Shown piece by piece: positions 1 through 7,178 of a stretch of DNA of 19,208 nt (positions within the stretch are counted from its first letter, which is position 1; each line of letters starts with the position of its first letter). The notes beneath the pieces were generated by a model that was not told where the DNA came from, did not search any database, and saw only the letters and a program-made list of their open reading frames with translations. A program made the translations under genes and the position numbers. The DNA lies in assembly GCA_938041635.1 (NCBI GenBank), contig CALIAD010000005.1, forward strand, positions 1-19,208. The letters are read 5' to 3'. The stretch is from an uncultured Atopobium sp. (GTDB lineage: Bacteria > Actinomycetota > Coriobacteriia > Coriobacteriales > Atopobiaceae).

Positions 1-77
1 CTAAACTTTGGCAAAGCTTCTTACCACCGGTGAGGTGCTTATCCCATCTGTTAAGTTCTTGTTTGTTTTGCAACTTG

Positions 78-120
78 GCACACGTCATTCCCAAAGGGGA
101 GTGGCGTGTGCTATTCTTTT
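78..120 (+). terminator. Intrinsic terminator of an upstream gene
   Basis: A long hairpin has outer arms GCACACG (78-84) and CGTGTGC (105-111), and inner arms CATTCCC (86-92) and GGGAGTG (97-103) with one G-T wobble and an AAAG loop. It is followed by the T-rich tail TATTCTTTT. It most likely ends transcription of a gene lying left of the window. It could also act as a leader hairpin for secG, which begins 68 bases after the hairpin. I see no clear coding content in bases 1-77. Confidence 0.7.
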
Positions 121-178
121 CTGTTGTACGTAAAAATAACTAGGGCTGGATCTTCTCGCCAGCAAGAGGGGGAACCTC

Positions 179-430
179 GTGGGCGTTCTGAATACAATTC
201 TTTTAGTGCTGTTTGTACTTTCTGGCATTTTGACGGTGCTGCTTGTTTTGGCACACTCCGGAAAGGGCACCGGCGTTTCTGACATGATTGCTTCTTCTAT
301 GTATAACGCAAGCGCTGGTTCAGGCATTATGGAGAAGAACCTCGATCGACTCACCATCATCACTACAACCATCTTCTTGGTTTGCGCTATTGTGATGGCT
401 TTGACGTTCCCTGTTGGCGCTATTGGCTAA
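179..430 (+). CDS. secG: SecG, preprotein translocase subunit
   Basis: This encodes an 83-residue small membrane protein with the SecG layout: a hydrophobic helix at about residues 3-25, a short cytosolic loop containing the family-typical HSGKGTG and a Gly/Ser-rich stretch, then a second helix at about 57-80. SecG associates with SecYE in the cytoplasmic membrane and assists SecA-driven protein export. Translation starts at GTG 179, with GAGGGGG (about 166-172) as ribosome binding site. Length matches the family. The gene stands alone, with an intrinsic terminator 27 bases after the stop. No convincing promoter was found in front of it; the gap contains a copy of the dispersed TTCTCGCC motif at 153-160. 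Confidence 0.92.
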   Translation: MGVLNTILLVLFVLSGILTVLLVLAHSGKGTGVSDMIASSMYNASAGSGIMEKNLDRLTIITTTIFLVCAIVMALTFPVGAIG

Positions 431-457
431 GCAGTCGCTTGCATATTTGAATTACCT

Positions 458-490
458 GCCGAGAAACCCAAGTTTCTCGGCATTTTTTAT
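458..490 (+). terminator. Intrinsic terminator of secG
   Basis: Perfect 10-bp arms GCCGAGAAAC (458-467) and GTTTCTCGGC (472-481) with loop CCAA are followed by ATTTTTTATT. The arms are built from two opposed copies of the dispersed TTTCTCG motif, an arrangement also typical of DNA uptake sequences placed in terminators. Confidence 0.92.
460..469 (-). repeat. Dispersed motif copy, GGGTTTCTCG
   Basis: Exact minus-strand copy of the 10-mer found six times in the window. This copy forms one arm of the secG terminator. Confidence 0.6.
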
Positions 491-854
491 TCGTAGCCTG
501 CGGAGCATGCGAAAATTTACTGTTAGGAATACCAGCAAAAAAAGCTGTGTGCGGCAGATAGAAGTTATCTGTTACTTCTTAACAGAATTTTCAATAACGT
601 TTCTCATATGTAAACAAATTTGATTGTGACCTGCACGCTGGACTCAAACAGTCATTATATGTGGATACGTTTTACTGGGATTGGTATGCATAATCTTGGA
701 TATCTGAGAGATATTTTTGGGTTAGACAACTTATCCATGGTAAAATTGCACTTTGCTGTGTATTCACGGCATGTTTGTTGTAGGAATGCTAGGTTGCCAT
801 ACCGAGAAAACCTCGCTTATCGGGTGGATAAGCGCAAGGCGGTGAGGAGAGTCA
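491..854 (+). promoter_or_regulatory. Long leader and promoter region of the opp operon, with palindromes
   Basis: About 364 bases separate the secG terminator from oppB and I see no believable gene here. There is a perfect inverted repeat TCTGTTA-cttct-TAACAGA at 568-586. It overlaps a second, mutually exclusive one, GAAGT (561-565) with ACTTC (574-578). A shorter palindrome ATATCT-gag-AGATAT lies at 700-714. The best sigma-70-like promoter is TTGGGT (717-722), an 18-base spacer and TAAAAT (741-746), which would leave a leader of about 100 bases. A perfect 8-bp hairpin CGCTTATC/GATAAGCG (814-834) sits just before the ribosome binding site. The palindromes are visible; a regulator binding them is inference. 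Confidence 0.4.
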
Positions 855-1847
855 ATGGCACGGTTTGTTTGGTACGTTACAAAGAGGATTTTGAGCTACA
901 TTGTGATGATTTTTGTTGCAACTTCGCTCACATTCTTCCTCGCATCATCGTTTATGAACCCACGCTCCAACTTTGAGCAGCGTACTCCACGTCCTCCACA
1001 GGAGTCTATTGAGGAAAACCTGTATAGGACTAATCTGAATGATAAGACCCCAGTTATTGAGCGTTATCAGGTCTGGATTACCAATCTGCTTACCAAGTTT
1101 GACTTTGGTATGACCCCAACAGGCGATAATGTTAACCGAGAGATGAGCTCAAAGTTTATGGCTTCTATTCTGCTCATGACTCCAGCAACTATTTTGTCTG
1201 TTGTTATTGGCGTCAGCTTGGGTGTTTATACCGCTCAGCGTCAGTATCAGTGGCAGGACCGCTTCTTAAGTGGCGTTGCTTCGATTCTTCTGGTTATTCC
1301 AACTGTTGTTATGGCAATCTTGATTGTTTTTGCGGCAATTGAGATTAACGCACGTGCCGGTTCTCGTATTTTCTACGTTACCGATCTTTCCAGTGGAGAT
1401 ACCGGAAACTTCTTCACTTGGCTCATTGACTTCCTCCAGCATATTATTCTTCCAACCATTGTTCTTACTATCGTAAGTTCTGTTGGTTACCACCTCTCTC
1501 AGCGTACCTACCTGCTTGACGAGATGCACGCAGACTATGTCCGTACTGCTCGCGCAAAGGGACTTACTCGTAAGAAGGCAATTCGTAAGCACGCTCTTCG
1601 CGTTTCTTTGATTCCAACCGCTGTTTCAGTTGCTTTCTCTCTTGCAGGTATCTTCACAGGTGCTGTTATGACCGAGAAGGTCTTTGCAATTCACGGTCTT
1701 GGTGAGTACTTCATTAACTGTATTAACAACAACAATATTCACGGTGCAGTTGCAGTCGCAGCTTTCTCTGGCGCAATGACTCTTGTTGGCGCTCTTCTGG
1801 CTGACCTCTTTGCTGCTGCTCTTGATCCACGAATTAAGATGAGCTAA
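855..1847 (+). CDS. oppB: Oligopeptide ABC transporter permease OppB
   Basis: This is a 330-residue integral membrane permease of the binding-protein-dependent transport family (BPD_transp_1). There is one N-terminal helix (about residues 10-32), a roughly 70-residue extracytoplasmic segment, then a block of helices. The ATPase-contacting EAA loop is recognisable at about 222-250 (ADYVRTARAKGL followed by a basic stretch). This is the standard OppB/DppB layout, slightly longer than the usual 305-315 residues. The start at ATG 855 is supported by GGTGAGGAG (841-849). It is the first gene of oppB-oppC-oppDF and partners OppC to form the membrane channel. Codon use is strongly biased, as in the following opp genes, which suggests high expression. 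Exact substrate (oligo- or dipeptide) cannot be read from the sequence. Confidence 0.92.
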   Translation: MARFVWYVTKRILSYIVMIFVATSLTFFLASSFMNPRSNFEQRTPRPPQESIEENLYRTNLNDKTPVIERYQVWITNLLTKFDFGMTPTGDNVNREMSSKFMASILLMTPATILSVVIGVSLGVYTAQRQYQWQDRFLSGVASILLVIPTVVMAILIVFAAIEINARAGSRIFYVTDLSSGDTGNFFTWLIDFLQHIILPTIVLTIVSSVGYHLSQRTYLLDEMHADYVRTARAKGLTRKKAIRKHALRVSLIPTAVSVAFSLAGIFTGAVMTEKVFAIHGLGEYFINCINNNNIHGAVAVAAFSGAMTLVGALLADLFAAALDPRIKMS

Positions 1848-1857
1848 GGAGGCGGAC

Positions 1858-2925
1858 ATGTCTAAAGAAGAGCTTCAGAACAAAGACGAGAAAAACGTCT
1901 CCATTGATGCAGGTCTTACTAACGCTGAGCGTGAGCTTCAGGCAGATGCTAAGTCTGACAATAAAGAAGTTAAAAGAATTAGTTATGCTGGCCTGATTGC
2001 AAGGCGTTTCTTCCGTCAGCGTTCCGCAGTAATCGGTTTGATTATTCTTGGAATTATGGTTCTTATTGCAATTTTTGGACCATATGCCACCCCATTTAAT
2101 TACACAGATGCTGACTTTACTGCAATTAACATGGCTCCTAATGCAAAGCATTGGTTTGGTACTGATGGTGCTGGCATTGACCTGTATGCCTGCGTGGTCC
2201 ACGGCCTTGGTCGTTCGTTGACCATTGGTATTAGCTACGCAATCTTGACTACTATCATCTCTGCAATTATTGGTACTGCCATTGCCTATGTCCGTGGCAT
2301 TCCAGAGAAGATTGGTATGTGGCTTCTTGATATGCTCATGGTCATTCCTAGCTTCTTGCTGGTTGCTATGATTGTTCGTGCAGCAGGTGGTGAGTCTGGT
2401 TGGCTCATGCTTATCTTTGGTCTGACTGCTTTTGGTTGGATTGGCCGCGCGCGTACTATCCGCACCATGGCTCTGTCTTTGCGTGAGAGAGATTACGTCA
2501 AGGCTGCTAAGTACATGGGTGTTCCACCATTTACCATCATTGTTCGCCACCTTATTCCAAACCTTGGTTCAATTCTTATTATTGACTTGGTCTTGGCTGT
2601 TATTGGCGGCGTTAACTCTGAGACTGCATTCAGCTTCTTGGGCCTTGGTATTAAGGCACCAGATACCTCTCTTGGTTACCTTCTGAGTGCTGGTTCTTCT
2701 GCAATGCTTACTACTCCATGGATGATTCTGATTCCATCGGCATTTCTGATTGTTGTTTGTGTTGGCCTGCAGCTCATCGGCGATGGCCTTCGCGATGCCT
2801 TTGACCCTTATTCACGCGCTGCTGGTAGCGTCAAAGATCAGGAAGAGGATTCTTCCAAGGATGACGCTCAGCTTGGTGATCTTGAGGGTAGCATCGTTTC
2901 TGAAGAAACTACGGAGCGTGCATAA
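1858..2925 (+). CDS. oppC: Oligopeptide ABC transporter permease OppC
   Basis: This is a 355-residue permease, the OppC/DppC partner of the preceding gene. A charged N-terminal tail of about 50 residues precedes the first helix (about 57-80). An extracytoplasmic loop carrying the family motif HWFGTDGAGID follows, then five helices with the EAA loop at about 208-235 (RERDYVKAAKYMGV). The C-terminal tail (about 320-355) is acidic and hydrophilic, an extension beyond the usual end. The ribosome binding site AAGGAGG (1847-1853) lies just before ATG 1858, ten bases after the oppB stop. Its TAA stop shares one base with the ATG of oppDF, indicating translational coupling. Confidence 0.93.
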   Translation: MSKEELQNKDEKNVSIDAGLTNAERELQADAKSDNKEVKRISYAGLIARRFFRQRSAVIGLIILGIMVLIAIFGPYATPFNYTDADFTAINMAPNAKHWFGTDGAGIDLYACVVHGLGRSLTIGISYAILTTIISAIIGTAIAYVRGIPEKIGMWLLDMLMVIPSFLLVAMIVRAAGGESGWLMLIFGLTAFGWIGRARTIRTMALSLRERDYVKAAKYMGVPPFTIIVRHLIPNLGSILIIDLVLAVIGGVNSETAFSFLGLGIKAPDTSLGYLLSAGSSAMLTTPWMILIPSAFLIVVCVGLQLIGDGLRDAFDPYSRAAGSVKDQEEDSSKDDAQLGDLEGSIVSEETTERA

Positions 2926-4958
2926 TGTCTGACACTACTACTACTTCAACAAAGCAGGGAAGTGTAGAGATGGACGATGTCCTTCGCTACGAGCTGCTTG
3001 AGTCAAACGGTCCAAAGGGTGCTCCAACAGGAGATCCAGTTCTTTCTGTTCGTAACCTTAAGGTTTCCTTTAATACTGAGGCTGGTCGTGTAGACGCAGT
3101 TCGCGGTGTTAACTTTGACCTTTGGGGCGGCCGTACTCTTGGTATCGTAGGTGAGTCTGGTTCTGGTAAGTCAGTAACCGCTCTGTCTCTCATTGGTCTT
3201 CTTGATGACAACGCTCATGTTACCGGCTCTATTAAGCTTGGTAATGAGGAGCTCATTGGTAAGACCGACGAAGAGATGTCAGAGCTTCGTGGTACTAAGA
3301 TTTCTATGATTTTCCAGGATCCACTGTCTGCTTTGACCCCAATGTTCTCTATTGGAGATCAGCTTGCAGAGGCTCTGCTTACCCACAATCCTCATATGAG
3401 CAGATCAGACGTTCGTAAGCGTTGTATTGAGCTTCTCTCCATTGTTGGTATTACTGATCCAGAGAATCGTCTGGATTCTTTCCCACATGAGTTCTCTGGT
3501 GGTATGCGCCAGCGTGTTGTTATCGCAATTGCAATTGCAAACAATCCTGACATCATCATTGCAGACGAGCCAACCACCGCTCTTGACGTAACTATTCAGG
3601 CTCAGATTCTTGACGTCTTGAAGGTTGCACAGAAAGAGACCGGTGCGGCTGTTGTTCTGATTACTCACGACCTTGGTGTTGTTGCAGGTACCGCTGATGA
3701 CATTATGGTTATGTATGCAGGTCGTGGCGTAGAGCGCGCAAGTGTTGATACGCTTTTTGCTGAGCCTCGTCATCCTTATACCATGGGCCTTCTGGGTGCT
3801 GTTCCAAAACCTCACCTTCAGGCAGAGCATAGGCTTGTTCCTATTAAGGGCAATCCACCATCACTTGCTGCTATTCCAACTGGTTGTCCATTTAACCCAC
3901 GTTGTCCTATGGCTACCGAGGAATGCTCCAAGAAAGAGCCAGTGCTGCTTCCTGCAAATGCTGCTGAGGGCCACCTGGCATCTTGTCACCACCTTCAGGA
4001 GATTTGCGAGAAGAACCTTACTTACGCTGAGGTGTACCCAGACTTTGAGCCAATTCTTCCAAAGTGGGTTGATGTTCCTCGTAATGAGCGTCCTGTTGTA
4101 CTTAAGGTTGAAAACCTTACTAAGACATTCCCTGTCCAGGGTAAGGGCTTTATTAGGCGCAGCAAGGGCACTATGACCGCAGTTGACCGTGCAAGTTTTG
4201 AGATTCATGAGGGAGAAACTCTTGCACTGGTTGGTGAGTCCGGTTCTGGTAAGTCAACAACTCTGATGCAGATTATGGATTTGCTGAAGCCTGAGGATGG
4301 TCGTATTACGGTCCTTGGCAAAGATGTTGCTGAGCTTAAGAACGCTGCACAGCGTAGAGAGCTTCGTAAAGATCTTCAGGTTATCTTCCAGGATCCAATG
4401 AGTTCTCTGGACCCACGTATGCCTGTCTATGACGTTTTGGCTGAGCCACTTCAGGCACAGGGCTGGAACAAAGAGGATATTAATACTCGTATTGGTGAGC
4501 TTATGCGTCTGGTTGGTATCAACCCAGACTATGTTGACCGCTTCCCATCCCAGTTCTCTGGTGGTCAGCGTCAGCGTATTGCTATTGCTCGTGCTCTTGC
4601 AACAAGTCCAAAGATTCTTCTCTTGGACGAGCCAATTGCATCTCTGGACGTTTCCATTCAGGCAGGTATTATTAACCTCCTTGAGGATCTTCAGGTTCAG
4701 TTGAAGATTTCGTACCTCTTTGTTGCTCACGATCTTGCTGTTATTCGTCATATTTCTGACACGGTTGCTGTTATGCACCTGGGCAAGATTGTTGAGTACG
4801 GTGAGACTGAAGACGTCTTTACTAACCCACAAGATCCTTACACTAAGGCGCTTCTCTCGGCTATTCCAATTCCTGATCCAAAGATTGAGCGTACCCGTGA
4901 GCGCATGATTTACCAGGATGGTAAGCTGGTTCCTGCTACTCACATCTCTATCGAGTAA
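2925..4958 (+). CDS. oppDF: Fused oligopeptide transporter ATPase OppD-OppF
   Basis: This is a 677-residue cytoplasmic ATPase with two complete ABC domains in one chain. First half: Walker A GESGSGKS at 76-83, signature FSGGMRQR at 190-197, Walker B with DE at 214-215, then the OppD-type Cys-containing C-terminal region (CPFNPRCP plus further Cys, about 325-360). Second half: Walker A at 437-444, signature FSGGQRQR at 544-551, Walker B with DE at 568-569. It thus replaces separate OppD and OppF and powers peptide import through OppBC. Such fusions are known for the family (DppDF/YejF/GsiA-type arrangement). The start ATG overlaps the oppC stop; CGGAG lies upstream. A terminator follows 22 bases after the stop, separating it from oppA. 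Confidence 0.94.
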   Translation: MSDTTTTSTKQGSVEMDDVLRYELLESNGPKGAPTGDPVLSVRNLKVSFNTEAGRVDAVRGVNFDLWGGRTLGIVGESGSGKSVTALSLIGLLDDNAHVTGSIKLGNEELIGKTDEEMSELRGTKISMIFQDPLSALTPMFSIGDQLAEALLTHNPHMSRSDVRKRCIELLSIVGITDPENRLDSFPHEFSGGMRQRVVIAIAIANNPDIIIADEPTTALDVTIQAQILDVLKVAQKETGAAVVLITHDLGVVAGTADDIMVMYAGRGVERASVDTLFAEPRHPYTMGLLGAVPKPHLQAEHRLVPIKGNPPSLAAIPTGCPFNPRCPMATEECSKKEPVLLPANAAEGHLASCHHLQEICEKNLTYAEVYPDFEPILPKWVDVPRNERPVVLKVENLTKTFPVQGKGFIRRSKGTMTAVDRASFEIHEGETLALVGESGSGKSTTLMQIMDLLKPEDGRITVLGKDVAELKNAAQRRELRKDLQVIFQDPMSSLDPRMPVYDVLAEPLQAQGWNKEDINTRIGELMRLVGINPDYVDRFPSQFSGGQRQRIAIARALATSPKILLLDEPIASLDVSIQAGIINLLEDLQVQLKISYLFVAHDLAVIRHISDTVAVMHLGKIVEYGETEDVFTNPQDPYTKALLSAIPIPDPKIERTRERMIYQDGKLVPATHISIE

Positions 4959-4980
4959 CAAAAATTCAATAAATTTTTTG

Positions 4981-5018
4981 AAAACCCGCACTTAAAACTA
5001 GGTGCGGGTTTTCTTTGT
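4981..5018 (+). terminator. Intrinsic terminator after oppDF
   Basis: Perfect 11-bp arms AAAACCCGCAC (4981-4991) and GTGCGGGTTTT (5002-5012) with a 10-base loop are followed by CTTTG. The A-rich 5' arm also makes it partly bidirectional. It separates the oppBC-DF transcript from oppA. Confidence 0.92.
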
Positions 5019-5129
5019 TACAAATCGTGAACGAGGTTGTTACGGGAATGTTTCTGCTATGGAGTATTTTCAGGCAATTTCGTATAGTTAAGTGAATATC
5101 TGTAGGCCTTTAACGAAATGGGTGATCAT

Positions 5130-6893
5130 ATGGCTGACAGTTTTTCCCGTCGTTCGTTCTTTGCTCTGACTGGTATCACCGCCGCAGGCCTTGGCCTTGC
5201 CGGTTGTGCTCCATCAAATAATCAGGGCGGCTCTACCTCCACAGGTACTGAGCCACAGGACGGCTCTCCTGCAAACACTCCTCTGGATCAGCTTCCAATC
5301 CCAGAGAAGGGCAAGACGTACAACAATCCTAAGTCTCGTGATGAGGTTAAGGATGGCGGTACTCTGACTCAGCCAATCAACGAGATTGGTCCACAGTGGA
5401 ATTATTACCAACTTGCTGGTAATACCTCTTACATGAACATCCTTCACGGTCTTATCAACCCTCGTGACCTGTTCCTTAACAATGCTGATGGTGATAAGTT
5501 TGAGCCAAACAAGGATTACATCAAGGACTTCAAGGTAGAGGAGAAGGACGGCAAGCAGGTTGCTACCCTGACCTTCACTGATCAGGCCACCTTCAACGAT
5601 GGTACCGCTATTGATTGGACCGCAATTCAGACCGCATTCATCACTATGTGTGGTCAGAATAAAAAGTTTGCGGTTTCTTCAACTGATGGTTATGACAAGT
5701 ATGAGTCTGTTGAACAGGGCGATACTGCTAAGACCGCTGTTATTACCATGAAGGAGCCAGTCTATCCAATCGAGAGCATCTTGAGTTATGCTCTGCACCC
5801 AAAGCTTCAGGATCCAGACTTCTTTAACAATGGCTACAACAATGAGCCACACAACGAGCTTGGTTCTGGTCCTTATATTGTTGATTCTTTCGATGATTCT
5901 GCTGTAACCTTCAAGCCAAATCCAAAGTGGTGGGGTGACGCTCCTAAGCTTGATACCCTTGTCTACAAGCAGATGGATACCCAGGCTTCCATTAACGCAT
6001 TCAAGAACGAAGAGACTGACACTACTGGTTCTTCCGTATCTGGTTCTGCTGAGCTTCTCTCTAACTTCACCGGTCTTGGTGATAAGGCACAGATTCGTCG
6101 TGGTCTTGGTATGTCTATTGCTGTTATCGAGATCAACTCTACTCGCGGCGTTCTTCAGGATGTTGCAGTTCGTAAGGCATTCTGCCAGGTCGTTGACCCT
6201 GCAACTATCGTTTCTATCGTCTTCCAGGGTGTTAACTGGAAAGAGGACGCACCAGGCTCCATGCTTTGGCCTTACTGGGCAGCCGGCTATGACAACAACC
6301 TCCCAGACGATCTCAAGAACCTCAAGTCTGTTGACGAGCGCAAGGCTGCTGCTAAGAAGACCCTTGAGGATGCAGGCTACAAGCTTAACGGCGATTACTA
6401 TGAGAAGGATGGCCAGCAGGTAACCTTTGCTTACACACTGTTCGGTGACGGTACTACTGTTAAGAACCGTGCTGCTGCAATCCAGAAGATGTGCAAGGAC
6501 GCAGGCATTAATCTTACCCTTGATTCTCACCCATCTTCTGAGTTCTCTGATGTTCTTACCTCTGGCTCTTGGGATGTCTGCCTCTTTGGTTGGGTTGGTA
6601 GCTCAACTTCTTACAACAACGGTGGCCAGCTCTATGGTTCTGAGTCTGGATCCAACTTTGGTCAGCAGGGTTCTGCAGAGACCGACGAGATGTTTGCAAA
6701 GGTTGTCTCTACCAAGGACTTTGATGAGCGCATGAAGCTCATGAATGAGGCAGAGAAGAAGATGATGCAGACTTACGCATATCTTCCTATCTACACTGGT
6801 CCAGACTGCTACGTTGTTAAGAAGGGTCTTGCCAACTTTGGTCCATCACTCTTCCAGAGCGTACCTGCAACCATTGTTGGTTGGCAGAAGTAA
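5130..6893 (+). CDS. oppA: Oligopeptide-binding lipoprotein OppA
   Basis: This is a family 5 extracellular solute-binding protein, 587 residues from the chosen start. The N-terminus has SRRSFF (a twin-arginine-like motif), a hydrophobic stretch and the lipobox LAGC, so Cys26 would be lipidated and the protein anchored on the outer face of the membrane. A Ser/Thr/Gly/Asn-rich linker follows before the binding fold. It delivers peptides to OppBC. I chose ATG 5130 over ATG 5118 because GGTGATC (5121-5127) matches the extended Shine-Dalgarno complement, whereas 5118 has only weak purines upstream; the longer form would add four residues (MGDH). The terminator upstream means it needs its own promoter; TATAGT (5083-5088) is a possible -10, but the -35 is poor. 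A separate transcript allows excess binding protein. No good terminator follows its stop. Confidence 0.92.
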   Translation: MADSFSRRSFFALTGITAAGLGLAGCAPSNNQGGSTSTGTEPQDGSPANTPLDQLPIPEKGKTYNNPKSRDEVKDGGTLTQPINEIGPQWNYYQLAGNTSYMNILHGLINPRDLFLNNADGDKFEPNKDYIKDFKVEEKDGKQVATLTFTDQATFNDGTAIDWTAIQTAFITMCGQNKKFAVSSTDGYDKYESVEQGDTAKTAVITMKEPVYPIESILSYALHPKLQDPDFFNNGYNNEPHNELGSGPYIVDSFDDSAVTFKPNPKWWGDAPKLDTLVYKQMDTQASINAFKNEETDTTGSSVSGSAELLSNFTGLGDKAQIRRGLGMSIAVIEINSTRGVLQDVAVRKAFCQVVDPATIVSIVFQGVNWKEDAPGSMLWPYWAAGYDNNLPDDLKNLKSVDERKAAAKKTLEDAGYKLNGDYYEKDGQQVTFAYTLFGDGTTVKNRAAAIQKMCKDAGINLTLDSHPSSEFSDVLTSGSWDVCLFGWVGSSTSYNNGGQLYGSESGSNFGQQGSAETDEMFAKVVSTKDFDERMKLMNEAEKKMMQTYAYLPIYTGPDCYVVKKGLANFGPSLFQSVPATIVGWQK

Positions 6894-6975
6894 GCAAGGG
6901 ATAAGGCGGTCTTCTCGCAAAGTTCTTTTGAGAAAAGTTTTTAAATTTTCTCAGTAAAGTTGCTTGAAGATGTGT

Positions 6976-6994
6976 TAGTATATCCCTCGCTGCA
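6976..6994 (+). promoter_or_regulatory. -10 box and initiation region of tRNA-Leu
   Basis: TAGTAT (6976-6981) sits about 20 bases before the tRNA. The following TATATCCCTCGCTGCA (6979-6994) is 15/16 identical to the tRNA-Val leader at 17122-17137. No good -35 hexamer is seen at the proper distance. The promoter call rests on the shared leader. Confidence 0.5.
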
Positions 6995-7000
6995 AAGCAA

Positions 7001-7090
7001 GTCGGAGTGGCGGAATTGGCAGACGCGCTAGCTTGAGGTGCTAGTGACCTACTAACGGTTGTGCGGGTTCAAGTCCCGCCTCCGACACCA
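7001..7090 (+). tRNA. tRNA-Leu (anticodon GAG)
   Basis: The acceptor stem GTCGGAG (7001-7007) pairs with CTCCGAC (7080-7086). Discriminator A and an encoded CCA end at 7090. The anticodon stem CTAGC/GCTAG flanks loop TTGAGGT, giving anticodon GAG (7035-7037), which reads CUC and CUU. The long variable arm and 90-base length are typical of class II tRNA-Leu. The T arm GCGGGTTCAAGTCCCGC is canonical. Confidence 0.97.
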
Positions 7091-7099
7091 CGGAATTTC

Positions 7100-7128
7100 G
7101 GCGGATCTCTTCGGAGGTCCGCCTTTTT
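7100..7128 (+). terminator. Intrinsic terminator after tRNA-Leu
   Basis: The 10-bp stem GGCGGATCTC (7100-7109) and GAGGTCCGCC (7114-7123) has one G-T wobble, a stable TTCG tetraloop and a TTTTT tract. It lies ten bases after the tRNA CCA end. Confidence 0.95.
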
Positions 7129-7178
7129 CGTATACTTAGGCTATGTGATTTGTTTTTCCTTGCTGGTAAGGAGTGGCT

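Noticed and set aside
620..976. 118-codon + strand open frame before oppB
   Set aside because: It overlaps the start of oppB in another frame, has no ribosome binding site and covers the promoter and hairpin region.
4254..4991. 245-codon open frame on the minus strand
   Set aside because: Antisense to the second ABC domain of oppDF and running through a terminator.
5679..6530. 283-codon open frame on the minus strand
   Set aside because: Antisense shadow of oppA, without a plausible start site or family features.
6929..6953. Possible terminator after oppA (TGAGAAAA/TTTTCTCA)
   Set aside because: The 8-bp stem is AT-rich and is followed by GTAAAG rather than a T-tract, so it is too weak to call.
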